From the NCBI GenBank assembly GCA_029940035.1, contig JAOZRT010000003.1, forward strand, positions 1-44,862: a DNA stretch of 44,862 bases, given 5' to 3'. The position numbers and the translations under genes are program-made. Of this stretch, positions 6,713 to 16,700 are shown piece after piece. The notes under the pieces are model-generated. The model saw nothing but the letters and a program-made list of their open reading frames with translations, ran no database searches and was not told where the DNA came from. Origin of the DNA: Desulfobacterales bacterium. Lineage in GTDB: Bacteria; Desulfobacterota; Desulfobacteria; Desulfobacterales; B30-G6. The number at the start of each line of letters is the position of its first letter. Position 1 is the stretch's first letter.

Positions 6713-7872
6713 GACTTTAAAATTAAATCCTCCAATTTGTCCGCGTATTGTGTCAGGGGCACACACCCGTCATCTGTAACCAGAACCGTGTCCGAGTGCC
6801 GGAACCCGCCCACACCCTCGACATAGATACCGGGTTCGATGCTGATGACCATGTTCTTCTCCAGAACATGACTGCTGCCCAGGGCAACCCAGGGAGGCTC
6901 GTGACCGGTGATGCCGAACCCATGGCCGGTGCGGTGCAGGATCTTGTCAGCGTACCCGGCATCTTTGATGACCTGCAGCACCTCACGATCAACATCCTCG
7001 GCCCGAACACCCGGCTTAACCAGCGTATACGCCTTTTCCCGGGCTTCCATGGATATGTCGAATACCTTTTTAGCCCCATCCGGCACATGCCCGATGAAAA
7101 AGGTCCTCTCCAATTCTGCTGAATAACCGTTGGCCTGGGCAGTGATGATGGCCACGTTGGGTCCACCCTCCTTGAGCGTATCGAACATGCCGGGAACCGA
7201 GTGCGGCTGGGCGGAAAGGGCTTCCGGCCAGACAGCGGCCAAAAATTTGGTCACCAGCAGATTGGGGTTCGGGACCTCGAACAGCACCTTGACCATCATT
7301 TCGCGGGAACTTTCACTGTAAATCGTAGCCAGAGCCGCATCCGGCGTACACTGCTCAAGGGCTTTTTTCATGCCCACTTCGGTGACACCCGCGGCATAGA
7401 TTATACGGCCGATTTCATAGTCTGTTTTCACCAGCCGGGCTTCATCGATCAGATCGGCAACCACCAGCTTGCCGGGCATGCTGTTCTGGTGAGCGACTGA
7501 CAGGGATGACTCGATCCCCACCGTCAGGCTGTGGCCGACAACCGCTTTCAGGGTATCCACGTATCCGTTGCCTACCGGTGCCGGATACTCCTCATAGGTG
7601 CTGTATTCCACATCGATCAGAACACGCTGTCTGGCATGGCTGACCTCCAGAAGCGGTACGACCAGAACCGGGATGCCGGTCGCCGGAACCACCAGAAAAA
7701 AGGGCCTCTCAAAAGGCAGATAGGCGAAATTGGTCAGGTAATAAACATTGTCCGTGTGGGCGGCGACATATACATCCAGCCCTTTTTCAGCCATCATGGA
7801 GCGCAGGTTGGCAATCCTGAGATCGAGTTCCTCCTTTGACGGCGCCTCGGTAGCGGGTTCGGGAATGGTCAT
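6709..7872 (-). CDS. M24 family creatinase/prolidase-like protein with altered metal site
   Basis: The 387 residues show the creatinase N-terminal domain (1-150) and the pita-bread M24 domain. GHGFG with His317 and SIEPGIY with Glu346 are present. The first Asp ligand region reads IITAQANGYSAELERT (242-257) where metallopeptidases have DxGA...D.TRT, and the final Glu is replaced in GGFRHSD (355-361). The ALERT-like and R.HD-like forms are those I recall for creatinase, which works without metal. It is therefore probably not a classical Xaa-Pro dipeptidase. Its stop overlaps the start of proline dehydrogenase, so the two proteins are made together. Substrate unknown: proline-containing or betaine-like compounds are inference. 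Confidence 0.8.
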   Translation of the reverse strand: MTIPEPATEAPSKEELDLRIANLRSMMAEKGLDVYVAAHTDNVYYLTNFAYLPFERPFFLVVPATGIPVLVVPLLEVSHARQRVLIDVEYSTYEEYPAPVGNGYVDTLKAVVGHSLTVGIESSLSVAHQNSMPGKLVVADLIDEARLVKTDYEIGRIIYAAGVTEVGMKKALEQCTPDAALATIYSESSREMMVKVLFEVPNPNLLVTKFLAAVWPEALSAQPHSVPGMFDTLKEGGPNVAIITAQANGYSAELERTFFIGHVPDGAKKVFDISMEAREKAYTLVKPGVRAEDVDREVLQVIKDAGYADKILHRTGHGFGITGHEPPWVALGSSHVLEKNMVISIEPGIYVEGVGGFRHSDTVLVTDDGCVPLTQYADKLEDLILKS

Positions 7873-8099
7873 GCATCTCTCCTTTCACAAATAACTGCTT
7901 TTTTCGGTATGCGTCTTTTCGTAGCCAGGATCAAGTATTTGGAAATCTATCAGGATTTTTCATCAATCGCAAGGGGCGCCCGTTGCAGCCGTTGCCCCGG
8001 AATCATGTCGCCAACATTTTGTTTGCATGATATTGTAAACATGTTATGTTCACTTGAAATAAGTATTTCAAATTTTAACATTAAGAGGAAGCACTGCAC
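7873..8099. other. divergent intergenic region
   Basis: This 227-bp gap separates the minus-strand M24/ProDH pair from the plus-strand PilZ gene and must hold both promoters. The half nearest PilZ is A+T-rich, and a GTTTGCATGATATTGTAAAC inverted repeat at about 8018-8040 could be an operator. An AGAGGAAG ribosome binding site precedes the PilZ start. No clear -35/-10 pair was picked. Confidence 0.35.
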
Positions 8100-8378
8100 A
8101 TGGATACGGATCGTGATTTCGATCAATTCCGAAGGCGGGATGAAAGAAAAAAATATGAAGCTGAGGTATATTTCTCGGTTTCTAAAAAAGCATACACGGC
8201 GACCATAAAAAATATCAGCCGGGGTGGAGCCCTGGTCCGTACGGGCGGCATGCCCATCATCACCCCCGGGGAGCAGATCATCATCACCATTCCTTTCAGC
8301 AATAAAGCCCAAAACGTCAAACGCAAGGCCACGGTCATGTGGGTGGACAGCACATTTATGGGAGTCCAGTTTGTTTGA
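8100..8378 (+). CDS. PilZ domain protein (92 aa)
   Basis: A stand-alone PilZ domain, the usual c-di-GMP receptor. Both binding motifs are visible: RxxxR within RRRDERKKY (residues 11-19) and N/DxSxxG as NISRGG (38-43). The rest is the expected six-strand barrel ending in FMGVQFV. It would respond to c-di-GMP in the cytoplasm and regulate a partner, which is not identifiable here. The ATG follows AGAGGAAG at a good distance. Confidence 0.85.
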   Translation: MDTDRDFDQFRRRDERKKYEAEVYFSVSKKAYTATIKNISRGGALVRTGGMPIITPGEQIIITIPFSNKAQNVKRKATVMWVDSTFMGVQFV

Positions 8379-8424
8379 CCATGGCAGGCGTCTTATGAAA
8401 CAGCACCATATGTGGCTTTTTTCA

Positions 8425-8452
8425 TTGACAAACCCCTACATGTTGTGATAAT
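8425..8452 (+). promoter_or_regulatory. sigma70-type promoter candidate
   Basis: TTGACA at 8425-8430 and GATAAT at 8447-8452 are separated by 16 bases. The pair points to the Arg-rich mini-gene at 8627, leaving an untranslated leader of about 165 bases. No alternative promoter of this quality was seen nearby. Confidence 0.5.
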
Positions 8453-8626
8453 GGATTTAGTTGAACAAAATGAACAGCTCAATTGTCAACTATTGGTCAA
8501 TTAATGATGCCGTATCCATATCTGACACCGATTCATAGCAACGCCCTCCAGAACCACAATTCGTTCTTTATTTTAAATGCATTGCATGGTAACACCCATC
8601 CATCCATCATCAGGAGGAAGAAGAAC

Positions 8627-8773
8627 ATGAACAGAGTATCGTGTGTTGACAACCACGGCCGCCGTTGCGGTGCCGACAGACGTCAATTTTCTTATGCTAT
8701 GCACATTCCCGAGCGCAGAATGGATGACAATAGACGAGACATGTCCGACAGACGCAACAAGCCCAGGCCTTGA
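8627..8773 (+). CDS. small Arg-rich DRR-repeat protein (48 aa)
   Basis: The start at 8627 is chosen because a strong AGGAGGAAG site lies eight bases upstream; longer in-frame starts have none. The protein is extremely charged, with repeated DRR or ERR units (GADRRQF, PERRMDD, SDRRN). Similar small DRR-rich proteins are, from memory, common and unexplained in Desulfobacterota, sometimes near PilZ genes. It has no signal or membrane segment. Function unknown; a nucleic-acid or polyphosphate-binding role would be a guess. Confidence 0.65.
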   Translation: MNRVSCVDNHGRRCGADRRQFSYAMHIPERRMDDNRRDMSDRRNKPRP

Positions 8774-8962
8774 TGCGATCGAAACGCCGTCCTGTTTGAG
8801 CCAAAATACCATCGCTGTTGCTGACCAGGCATTTTTGGCTGTTTTGACCTATCGTTCCAAACTTCCCCCCCCCTGTCCGCGTTCAAGGCAATTTGTTTGA
8901 CAAACACTCGAAACAAAAAGTGAAAGATCAGCGTAAACACTGCTTACGTATGGGAGTATTGT

Positions 8963-10180
8963 GTGCAGCAACATAAAGGACATAAAAAAAGGGCGATATT
9001 GACCGGATTGATCATGGCCACCGTAACCGCCATGATGTCCACCCATCTGTATACGCCCAGCATGCCTCACCTGTCGGCGTATTTTCACACCACACCGGCG
9101 GTGGTCAAGCTGTCCCTGAGCCTCAATGCCCTGGCCTTCGGTTTAATGCAGCTCATATACGGCCCGGCTTCAGACCGGTTTGGGCGGCGTCCCACCATGC
9201 TGCTGGGAATGGTTGGTTTCACAGTGGTCAGCTTGGCCTGCGCTGCGGCCCAATCCATCTCTCAGCTCATCGCCATCCGTATTTTTCAGGGAGTGTTCTC
9301 TGCTGCCGAAGCCGTGCTTGTGTACGCCATCATTCATGACTTTTTCAAAGACACCCACCGGGTGAAGGCCATGGCTGTGTACGGCATGGCCATCGCCCTG
9401 GCACCGGCAACAGCACCGATCATCGGGGGGTATATCCATGTGCTGTTTGGCTGGCGTGCCAATTTCCTGTTGATCACACTTTTCGGCGCCATTACATCGG
9501 TGATTGTCTGGAGAGTCCTGCCGGAAACATCAACGCCCACTCGGGCTGCTGTCAGGCCCGGCCTGATTATCAGGGACTACATCAACCTTTTAGAAAACCG
9601 GGAATTTATGAACTACGCCATTATGACCGGAGCCGGATCGGGCACGATCATGGCCATGATCACGGCAGCCCCCTTCATCCTGATCTCCTATCTTTCCGTA
9701 CCCACCCAGTATTATGGACTTTTCATGACCGGGCCGGTCCTGGCTTACATGGTTTCCAACATGGTCACCCAGAAAATTGCAGGCCAGCTGCCTGTGAGCT
9801 TGCTCCTGCGTGTTGGCCTCATCATTTCAGCTACCGGCGCCATGGGCCTTGCCGCAACCGTGTTCAGCGGGCACCTGTCAACCATTGGGCTCACCTTGCT
9901 TTTTTCCGTGACCACCTTCGGCATGGGACCGGTTTTTGCCATTGCCCCCATGAAAGCCATCGATGCCACCGACCGTCCCACTGGTGTCGCTTCTGCCATG
10001 GCCAACACCATTCCCATGGTCATGGGCGCCCTGGCTGCCTTAAGCCTGAGCATTTTTCACGATGGCACGGCCCGCCCGTTGGCCGGAACCATTATAGGCC
10101 TGTTGCTGATTGCAACTGCTTCATACTTCATCGCGGGAAAGCGCACAACCGCCAATAGACCCTCCCCTAAGTCCGACTAA
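8963..10180 (+). CDS. MFS drug exporter, Bcr/CflA-like
   Basis: A 405-residue inner-membrane protein with about 12 hydrophobic segments. The hallmarks of the DHA1 Bcr/CflA group are YTPSMPHLSAYF after TM1, the motif A loop GPASDRFGRRPTML between TM2 and TM3, and the motif C-like APATAPIIGGYI in TM5. It should use the proton gradient to export small drugs or metabolites, substrate unknown. The GTG start at 8963 has GGGAG eight bases upstream. It is preceded by the DRR gene and followed by a 308-bp gap, so it is probably transcribed alone. Confidence 0.85.
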   Translation: MQQHKGHKKRAILTGLIMATVTAMMSTHLYTPSMPHLSAYFHTTPAVVKLSLSLNALAFGLMQLIYGPASDRFGRRPTMLLGMVGFTVVSLACAAAQSISQLIAIRIFQGVFSAAEAVLVYAIIHDFFKDTHRVKAMAVYGMAIALAPATAPIIGGYIHVLFGWRANFLLITLFGAITSVIVWRVLPETSTPTRAAVRPGLIIRDYINLLENREFMNYAIMTGAGSGTIMAMITAAPFILISYLSVPTQYYGLFMTGPVLAYMVSNMVTQKIAGQLPVSLLLRVGLIISATGAMGLAATVFSGHLSTIGLTLLFSVTTFGMGPVFAIAPMKAIDATDRPTGVASAMANTIPMVMGALAALSLSIFHDGTARPLAGTIIGLLLIATASYFIAGKRTTANRPSPKSD

Positions 10181-10488
10181 GCAGGATAACGTATTGCGGT
10201 TGGCATCATGCTGACCCGATTGAAGAAAAAAGAAATCAACTCTGTGCTCTCCGTGTCGAGTGAACGAAGTGAACAGGTGGTAAAATATAGTCACGCACCT
10301 AATCGCATAGCAAAGCTTGGACCTTCAGATTAGCTGAAGGTTTAAGTGGAAAATGATTAAAGAATGGGAGCCATGAGGCGAACCAGGCGTGTCAGAACCT
10401 TGAATCTCAACTCAAAATACGGGCATGCCTTTTGTGGATGGATGTAGTATACAGAAGCAGTTGACTGTTTTTAACGAAACCGATATGG
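10181..10488. other. intergenic region with a small hairpin and repeat debris
   Basis: No gene is seen. ACCTTCAG at 10321-10328 and CTGAAGGT at 10334-10341 form a perfect 8-bp stem with a 5-base loop, but the following TTTAAG is a weak terminator tail. CTCTGTGCTCTCCGTG and GAGTGAACGAAGTGAAC near 10240-10275 belong to the same class of intergenic repeats found elsewhere in the window. The part nearest 10489 must hold the promoter of the M23 gene. Confidence 0.4.
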
Positions 10489-11343
10489 ATGCTTCTCATG
10501 CTTAGCAGTTTTTCTCTTTTCAAATGGCGGCGGTTGTGCTCCGCAGCCGTCTTATGGATTCTGGCCGTCCAAATCACATGGGGGTTGGACCTTCAGCTTC
10601 CGGAAAGGTCATTCCAGGGAGACCTGGTTGTCGGCCGCGTAGATCCTGGATCGAAGATATGGGTCAATGGTCGTCCCCAGCTTATCGGTTCTCAAGGGCA
10701 CTTCGTGGTAGCCGTCCCCAGGGATCTTAAAAGAGACCTTCTGGTTAAGGCCCGGAATAAAAACAGCACCGCATCCCACACCATTCAAACGCTCAAATAT
10801 GAATGGCGTGTGCAGCACATCGACGGCCTGGCCGAAAACCATGTGAACCCGGGGCAGACCGAGCGCATGCAAATTGAAACGGATCGCATGAAAATCAAGG
10901 CCGTCCGCAAGACGCCGCCCTATGTTATGCCGCTGTTCCTGAAAAAAGGCTTTATCATGCCGGTGAAAGGCAGAATTTCAGGCATTTTTGGAAGTCAGCG
11001 CGTGTTGAACGGCGAGCCCCGTGCCCCTCACTCCGGCCTCGATATTGCCGCTCCCCGGGGAACGCCTGCCCGAAGCCCGGCGGACGGTATTGCCCGGCTG
11101 GTGGCTGAAGACACCTTTCTCATGGGTAATGTGCTGATGATCGACCATGGCCTGGGCGTCACCTCCATATTCATCCACCTGGACAGCGTGGCAGTCGAGG
11201 AAGGGGATCTTGTGCGCCAGGGTGAAGTCGTCGCCCGCGTAGGCCAGACCGGACGGACCACCGGACCGCACCTCCACTGGGGGGTCAGCGTGGGCAGCAC
11301 GCCTGTCGATCCTTTGCGTCTGGTTGGTCAAAAGATGCCTTAA
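10489..11343 (+). CDS. M23 family metallopeptidase (LytM/lysostaphin-like)
   Basis: An N-terminal hydrophobic segment (about residues 17-31) acts as signal or anchor, followed by a beta-rich linker and a C-terminal peptidase M23 domain (about 160-280). Zinc ligands are complete: His181 and Asp185 in HSGLD and His263 in HLHW, with His261 as the catalytic partner. The enzyme should cut peptide cross-links of peptidoglycan in the periplasm, and intact ligands argue for activity rather than an EnvC-like activator role. Start may be 10489 or the ATG at 10498. It is followed after 31 bp by the FmdB-like gene. Confidence 0.85.
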   Translation: MLLMLSSFSLFKWRRLCSAAVLWILAVQITWGLDLQLPERSFQGDLVVGRVDPGSKIWVNGRPQLIGSQGHFVVAVPRDLKRDLLVKARNKNSTASHTIQTLKYEWRVQHIDGLAENHVNPGQTERMQIETDRMKIKAVRKTPPYVMPLFLKKGFIMPVKGRISGIFGSQRVLNGEPRAPHSGLDIAAPRGTPARSPADGIARLVAEDTFLMGNVLMIDHGLGVTSIFIHLDSVAVEEGDLVRQGEVVARVGQTGRTTGPHLHWGVSVGSTPVDPLRLVGQKMP

Positions 11344-11374
11344 CGCTGAATGGAAATGAACCCAGGGAATTGTT

Positions 11375-11689
11375 ATGCCAGTATATGAATACGAACATGT
11401 TGAATCACCCTGCAGCCTGGGGGATCCCTTCGAGGTAACCCAGCCCCTTGCAGAAAAACAGCTTGTTGCCTGCCCTGCCTGCGGCCGGCCTGTCAAAAAA
11501 CTGATATCCCTGGTAGGCATCAGCGCGCCGAAAACAAACAGCGAACTGCGCGATCTCGGCTTTACCAAACTCGTCAAAAAGGACGACGGCGTATATGAAA
11601 ACGTTACCGCCCGCGACGGAGAAAGCCGTTACATGCACAGAGACAAGCCGGAAACCATGCCGGACCTGTCAAAGATAATTAAAGATTGA
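11375..11689 (+). CDS. FmdB-like zinc-ribbon protein with a degenerate first knuckle
   Basis: The N-terminus MPVYEYEHV and the CPACGRPVKKLIS knuckle match the FmdB/CxxC_CxxC_SSSS family. Members normally start MPiYEYrC.dCg. Here that first CxxC is replaced by HVESPCSLG, leaving at most three Cys in all, so the standard four-Cys zinc site is incomplete. The tail (residues 55-104) is charged and differs from the usual Ser/Gly-rich tail. It sits between the M23 peptidase and the sirtuin. The function of the family is poorly known; regulation of amidase/formamidase genes was proposed for the founding member. Confidence 0.75.
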   Translation: MPVYEYEHVESPCSLGDPFEVTQPLAEKQLVACPACGRPVKKLISLVGISAPKTNSELRDLGFTKLVKKDDGVYENVTARDGESRYMHRDKPETMPDLSKIIKD

Positions 11690-11718
11690 TATCGCCCAGC
11701 GATATCAATCTTTAATTA
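11676..11718 (+). terminator. 20-bp perfect palindrome across the fmdB-like stop codon
   Basis: Arms 11676-11695 and 11699-11718 are perfectly complementary with a 3-base loop (CCA). The TGA stop of the FmdB-like gene (11687-11689) lies inside the left arm. The outer stem is A+T-rich and the inner part is GATATCGC. The right arm ends in TTTAATTAATT instead of a plain T-run. It likely works as a terminator or an RNA-stabilising 3' end before the sirtuin gene. Confidence 0.6.
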
Positions 11719-11753
11719 ATTGTGGTTGAAACCCCACGGGAGAAACATTTCAT

Positions 11754-12524
11754 ATGGACAAGCTGAAAGCACAAATAGCGGAAGTAGCGGACCTGATCCG
11801 CAATTCGGAAAAGGTGCTGGTATTCACCGGCGCGGGGATCAGTACCGAATCGGGCATACCCGACTTCAGGGGGGCGGACGGCATCTGGAGCAAATACGAC
11901 CCCGAAGATTTCACCATCCAAAAATTCATGTCCGACAAGAGAGCCCGTAAGTTGCACTGGGACCTTCTGTCGGACGGCGATCTCTCCATGTTCAAGGCCG
12001 ATCCCAACCCAGCCCACCACGCCATCACAGAGCTGAAAAACACAGGCAAGCTGTATGGGGTCGTCACCCAGAACGTTGATGGACTGCACCAGAAGGCAGG
12101 CCTTCCCGATGAAATGGTTTTACAGTTGCATGGTGATTTGAGCCATGCCAGATGCCTGGACTGTGGCAGCCGGTTTCCCATGCAGACCGTCGTGGAATGG
12201 ATAGGCGCCGATATCGACGAGCCTGTTTGTGAAAACTGCAGCGGCATGCTCAAGCCTGATGCAGTGTTGTTCGGCGAGCAGCTGCCTTTTGAGGTGCTTT
12301 CTGAAGCCGAACAGCGCTCCAGGGACTGCGACCTCTGCATCGTCCTGGGATCGACACTGTCCGTCTATCCGGCGTCACTTATCCCCAGGTATGCAAGTGA
12401 GGGAGGGGCCAAGCTGGTGATCATCAACCTCGGCCCCACCGAACTGGACAGCTGGGCCGATATCCGCATCGAGGGCAAAGCCGGGGAAATCATGCCGGAG
12501 ATCGTTGCCGGAGTAGGAAAGTAG
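11754..12524 (+). CDS. cobB: NAD-dependent protein deacylase, sirtuin family
   Basis: A complete 256-residue Sir2 enzyme. GAGISTESGIPDFRG (26-40) binds NAD, QNVD (106-109) and His126 in LHG are catalytic, and four Cys (134, 137, 159, 162) form the structural zinc site. GSTLSVYPA near the C-terminus binds the adenosine ribose. It removes acyl groups from protein lysines, using NAD and giving O-acyl-ADP-ribose, in the cytoplasm. It follows the palindrome at the end of the FmdB-like gene and has a modest ribosome binding site (GGGAGAAAC). Confidence 0.92.
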   Translation: MDKLKAQIAEVADLIRNSEKVLVFTGAGISTESGIPDFRGADGIWSKYDPEDFTIQKFMSDKRARKLHWDLLSDGDLSMFKADPNPAHHAITELKNTGKLYGVVTQNVDGLHQKAGLPDEMVLQLHGDLSHARCLDCGSRFPMQTVVEWIGADIDEPVCENCSGMLKPDAVLFGEQLPFEVLSEAEQRSRDCDLCIVLGSTLSVYPASLIPRYASEGGAKLVIINLGPTELDSWADIRIEGKAGEIMPEIVAGVGK

Positions 12525-12633
12525 GTAACCAGGCCCAGTGAGCCCTTCAATAATAAAGGATATAGCCACATGCCCAGGAGAAAAAGCCACCCGAGTTCCC
12601 CGATGAATAGGGGTCGTTTTCGATTTTTCCAGC

Positions 12634-13446
12634 CTATTGACGGATATCATCCATAACTTCATCTGTTGAGAACAGCACCCGTCCCTCCATGCCGCCGGCA
12701 ACTGTTATGGTCTGACCGCTCACATGTCCTGCCAATTTATCGGAAGCGAGGTATAGAATGGCATGGGCTATATCGGCAGGTGCTGCGACCTTGCGAAGCG
12801 GAATGGTCTGTAAAATTTTCGACACCATGGCTTTATCGTTTAAAGCGACCTCCGCCATGGGTGTCACGGTCCATCCCGGATTGACCAAATTCACGCGTCC
12901 GCGTACGCTAAGATGAACAATTTCGTTCTTCAAGGTCAGCAACAGACCTTTAAGCCCGGCTTTGGACGTGGAATAATCACAATACCCAGCTTCGCCAAAT
13001 TCCCCGGACGTCGATCCCACTATAACCAGGGATGCATCATCCCCTGGATACATCTTCAAGTTTGCAATAAAATGTTTTGCACAGAGAAATACACCAGTCA
13101 GGTTCACTGCCAGGGTTTTGTGCCATCGATCGATAGACATTGCATGTATGGCCACTCCCTCGTGAGAGGCGATGCCGGCATTTGCCACAGCAACATCGAC
13201 TCTTCCGAAAGCAGCGTTTGCTTTTATAAAAAGAGACTCGACTGAAAATTCGTCCTGAACATCCGCGCTTACATTATTCAATTTCCCGGGGAATGCATCC
13301 AAGAGAGTTTTCAGACCCCGTGGATCACTATGGTAGCATGCTGTCACCTTGGCACCTTCTTCCAGGAAACGTGATACCACATCGAATCCAATTCCGCCTG
13401 ATGCACCTGTAATGACAATATGCTTGTCTTTCAATCCTGTTCTCAA
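12634..13446 (-). CDS. SDR family oxidoreductase (270 aa)
   Basis: Classical short-chain dehydrogenase: GASGGIG near the N-terminus binds NAD(P), NAG stabilises the sheet, Ser in VGSTSG and YSTSK give the catalytic Ser-Tyr-Lys set. The C-terminus (LYLASDKLAGHVSGQTITVAGG) is of the FabG-like type. I choose a TTG start at 13446 because GGAGGG lies seven bases upstream; an ATG at 13542 would add 32 residues unlike the family. Substrate unknown; 3-oxoacyl or sugar/alcohol substrates are all possible. It is convergent with the sirtuin and divergent from the AsmA gene. Confidence 0.85.
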   Translation of the reverse strand: MRTGLKDKHIVITGASGGIGFDVVSRFLEEGAKVTACYHSDPRGLKTLLDAFPGKLNNVSADVQDEFSVESLFIKANAAFGRVDVAVANAGIASHEGVAIHAMSIDRWHKTLAVNLTGVFLCAKHFIANLKMYPGDDASLVIVGSTSGEFGEAGYCDYSTSKAGLKGLLLTLKNEIVHLSVRGRVNLVNPGWTVTPMAEVALNDKAMVSKILQTIPLRKVAAPADIAHAILYLASDKLAGHVSGQTITVAGGMEGRVLFSTDEVMDDIRQ

Positions 13447-13722
13447 CTGATAACCCTCCGCGATTTCATTAATTCGGTATATACATAGTTCTGGTCGGAA
13501 ATCATGCTGCCGAAACGGGCAATAATGTCGCCTGTTTATCATAGTGCCAAAATGACATTATTGAAATTTATTTTATAATTTTATACAAATATATAGTGCT
13601 ATATACGAATATTACACTTTTGACACAACCAAAACTACCTTGTATCTTGCAAATGAAAAAGGTAGAAGTTTAAAGGGCTGAATTTGTTTGAATAATCACA
13701 TTGGGTTGGAAGTAGCCGGCAC

Positions 13723-16700
13723 ATGTTGAAGAAAAAAAAGATAATCATACCCGGTCTGGTCGTTATTCTTCTGGTGGGCATCGCTGCCGCTGTGATCTAT
13801 TTTTTCGATCTCAACAGGTTCAAGCCTCTCATCAGTCGAACGGTCAAGCATTACACCGGCCGCGAACTGACCATCAACGGGGATATCCGACTTCTGGAGC
13901 TATGGCCCCCTACCCTTATGGCGGAAGATATCGCTTTTCAGAATGCCTCCTGGGGATCCAAACCGCACATGGTGCGGGTTAAACAGGCGGCATTTTCCGT
14001 ATCTCTTAAATCCATTCTGCGTGGTGAATTCCGTTTTTCCCACATTCGACTTCAGGGACCTGAAGTTCTTTTGGAATTCAACCAGGCAGGCGTGTCGAAT
14101 TTTCTGTTCGACATCCCTGAAACAGAGGAGGAGGTTGCCGTTCCGGTTCTGGCCTTTAACGACATTTTGATTCAAAACGGTTATTTTGAATACAACGATC
14201 AAAGGTGGGACCTGAATGCCTCCGTCCGTGTGGACGACCTGCAAGCCGACATCCCCGGTCTGGACAAATCCATACAAATCCTGTTTGAAGGCAATTTCAG
14301 AGACTTGCCGTGCTCATTGGATGGCAGCATCGGCCCCATCATAGCCTGGATACAGCCCGGTTTTATCCTGCCTGTGGATCTAAGCGGTCGTCTGGGCGGC
14401 GCCTCGGCCCAACTGAAGGGTGACATCCGGGATCCGGTGCATCTGAAAGACATCTCCCTTCACTTCACGGCTGACGGACCCTCGACCCGTGAAATGGCCG
14501 GCCTGGTAGGTAGGGGATCTGTCCCCGATCTAGGGGCTTTCACGGTCAAAGCAGAATTGACCGACCGACCGGGACGACTCGCCATCGACAAGCTGGCCGT
14601 ACAGATCGGAGCCCCTGACCTGGTATCCTTCTCTATCGCCGGCATGGTCGGCGACCTTATCGCAATGAAGGGTTTTGATCTGGACCTCGGCATACAGACA
14701 CGAGACACTGGCAACCTGATGCACCTGGCAGGCGTGCCGCCCCCCCCTTTCAAAGCCCCCCTCACGGCAAGAGTCACTTTTTCAGATACTGCCAAAAACC
14801 AGTACAGCCTTGATGACTTTGTTGTCAGCATGGGGGACAGAACCATCCAGGGCCAAATGGATCTGGACCTCACCCGGGCGCATCCTGTGCTTGAAATGCA
14901 GCTTCAATCGGAAAATACCACCTTGGGCCCCTTGGCCCTCAAAACCCGCATGAGCGGATCCCTGGACAGGGTCAGTGTTGAGCACCTGGAACTGCAGATG
15001 GGGCACGACAACCTGTTCAAGGCGTTTGTCAACGGCACTGTGGGCAACGTAAGCCCCCTTGAGGACCTCCATCTCAACTTTCACATTTTAGGAAAGGATC
15101 TGGCCCATCTGCAGAAGCTCACCAATCGACCGCTGCCAGTACAAGGGCCGTACGCCATATCAGGCACCCTCTTGATGGCGGGTCACAAGGCAATCCACGT
15201 ACCCGAGCTCAAGATCATTCTAGGTAAAAACAGTATCAACGGCTCCCTGGGGCTCGAAATGAACCACGAGTATCCAATGCTGCACGTCAATCTCTTCTCC
15301 AGCCGGCTGAACCTTGAGCAACTGTTGGCTCCAAAGATATTACCTGACAACCTGCACAAGAACCTGTCTTCGGTGGGCCCCTCCCGGCTTGAGTTCGAGC
15401 TGTCCGGCCCCATTGAGCACCCCACGCTGGAAAGAATCAATTTGCAAACCCAGGTTGAAAATCTGGCAAAGCTTAATCTCAAGGGCTCCATCAAGAACCT
15501 GCTGACCATGACAGGGGCCGATCTGCACCTTGCCGTCAAGGGAACCGACTTGACTAACCTTGCGAAAGTGGTCGGCCAAGACATTCCATTCAAAGGACCG
15601 TATTCCCTTTCGGGTAAACTGCTCAGACCTGACAAGACCGCTTTTCACATCGAAAATGTGAAAATATCAGCTGCTGCAAACAATTTTCATGGCCGATCCG
15701 TCATCAAACGCTCCAAGTCAAATATTGTTGCATCTGTGTACCTCGGCACGAAAAATATCTCCCTGGAAGCACTGAATGAGGGACAAAGCGCCGTTTTGGA
15801 CAGGCTGAAGTTAAAAAAAGATTTGGGTCCCCTGGAGATCAAGGCCAGCGCTGTATTATCCGCTACCGGCCATCGTCTTCAAAATTTTGATCTGGCGTTT
15901 GGGAAAGATGAATTCATTCGCATGCACATAAACGGATCAATGGGCAACCTAACGGGCATGCAGGGTATGCACTTTAAGTTTCAGGCATCAGGCAGGAACA
16001 TTTCCAGCATCGAGTCCATTGCCGGCCGAAGGATCCCCCTGAAGGGTGCCTATGCGCTGTCCGGTGAAATCTCCGGGCATGCGCCCCACAACATCTTGCT
16101 GCGCAAGCTTGACCTCATGCTGGCCCGTAACCATTTTACGGGGAGGGCGGACCTCAATCTGGCCGGCGAGCACCCGGTGGTGGATTCGGAAATTTTAGCC
16201 GACCATTTCTCCCTGGTCCCCATCATGCTTGAGGAAATCGACCCGTTGAAAAATATTCCCGACATGGGACCGCTCAAGCTGGCCTTCACACTTTCAGAGG
16301 CGAGCGGCGTGCCGGCCATAACACACCTGGAGCTCCGCCTGGGCAGAGAAAGCACCATCGCCGTCATGTTGCGTGGAAGCATTGGAAACCTGGATCCACT
16401 TGGTGAAGTAACCCTCGATTTTACCATCGACAGCCAAGACCTTTCCATTCTCAACAACGCGTACGGCAGTGGATTTATCAAAGGCAAACCGTTCCATGCC
16501 ATGGGCCGGCTCAATGACCCCCGATTGGAAAAAATCACCGTCACCTCCTTTGAAGCGAGCTATGGCGACAGCAATCTCTCCGGAGCCGCCTCCCTGGACC
16601 TGTCTCTTGACCGCCCTAAAATGAACGCAGCCCTTTCATCAAAAAAAATGGACTTGCGCCCGCTTATAAAAATTTTCGGAAAGAGCGACCGCCTCCCCCA

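Noticed and set aside
8404..8422. Terminator after the PilZ gene (CCATATGTGG then CTTTTTT)
   Set aside because: The stem is only three clean pairs, so the T-run alone does not support a terminator.
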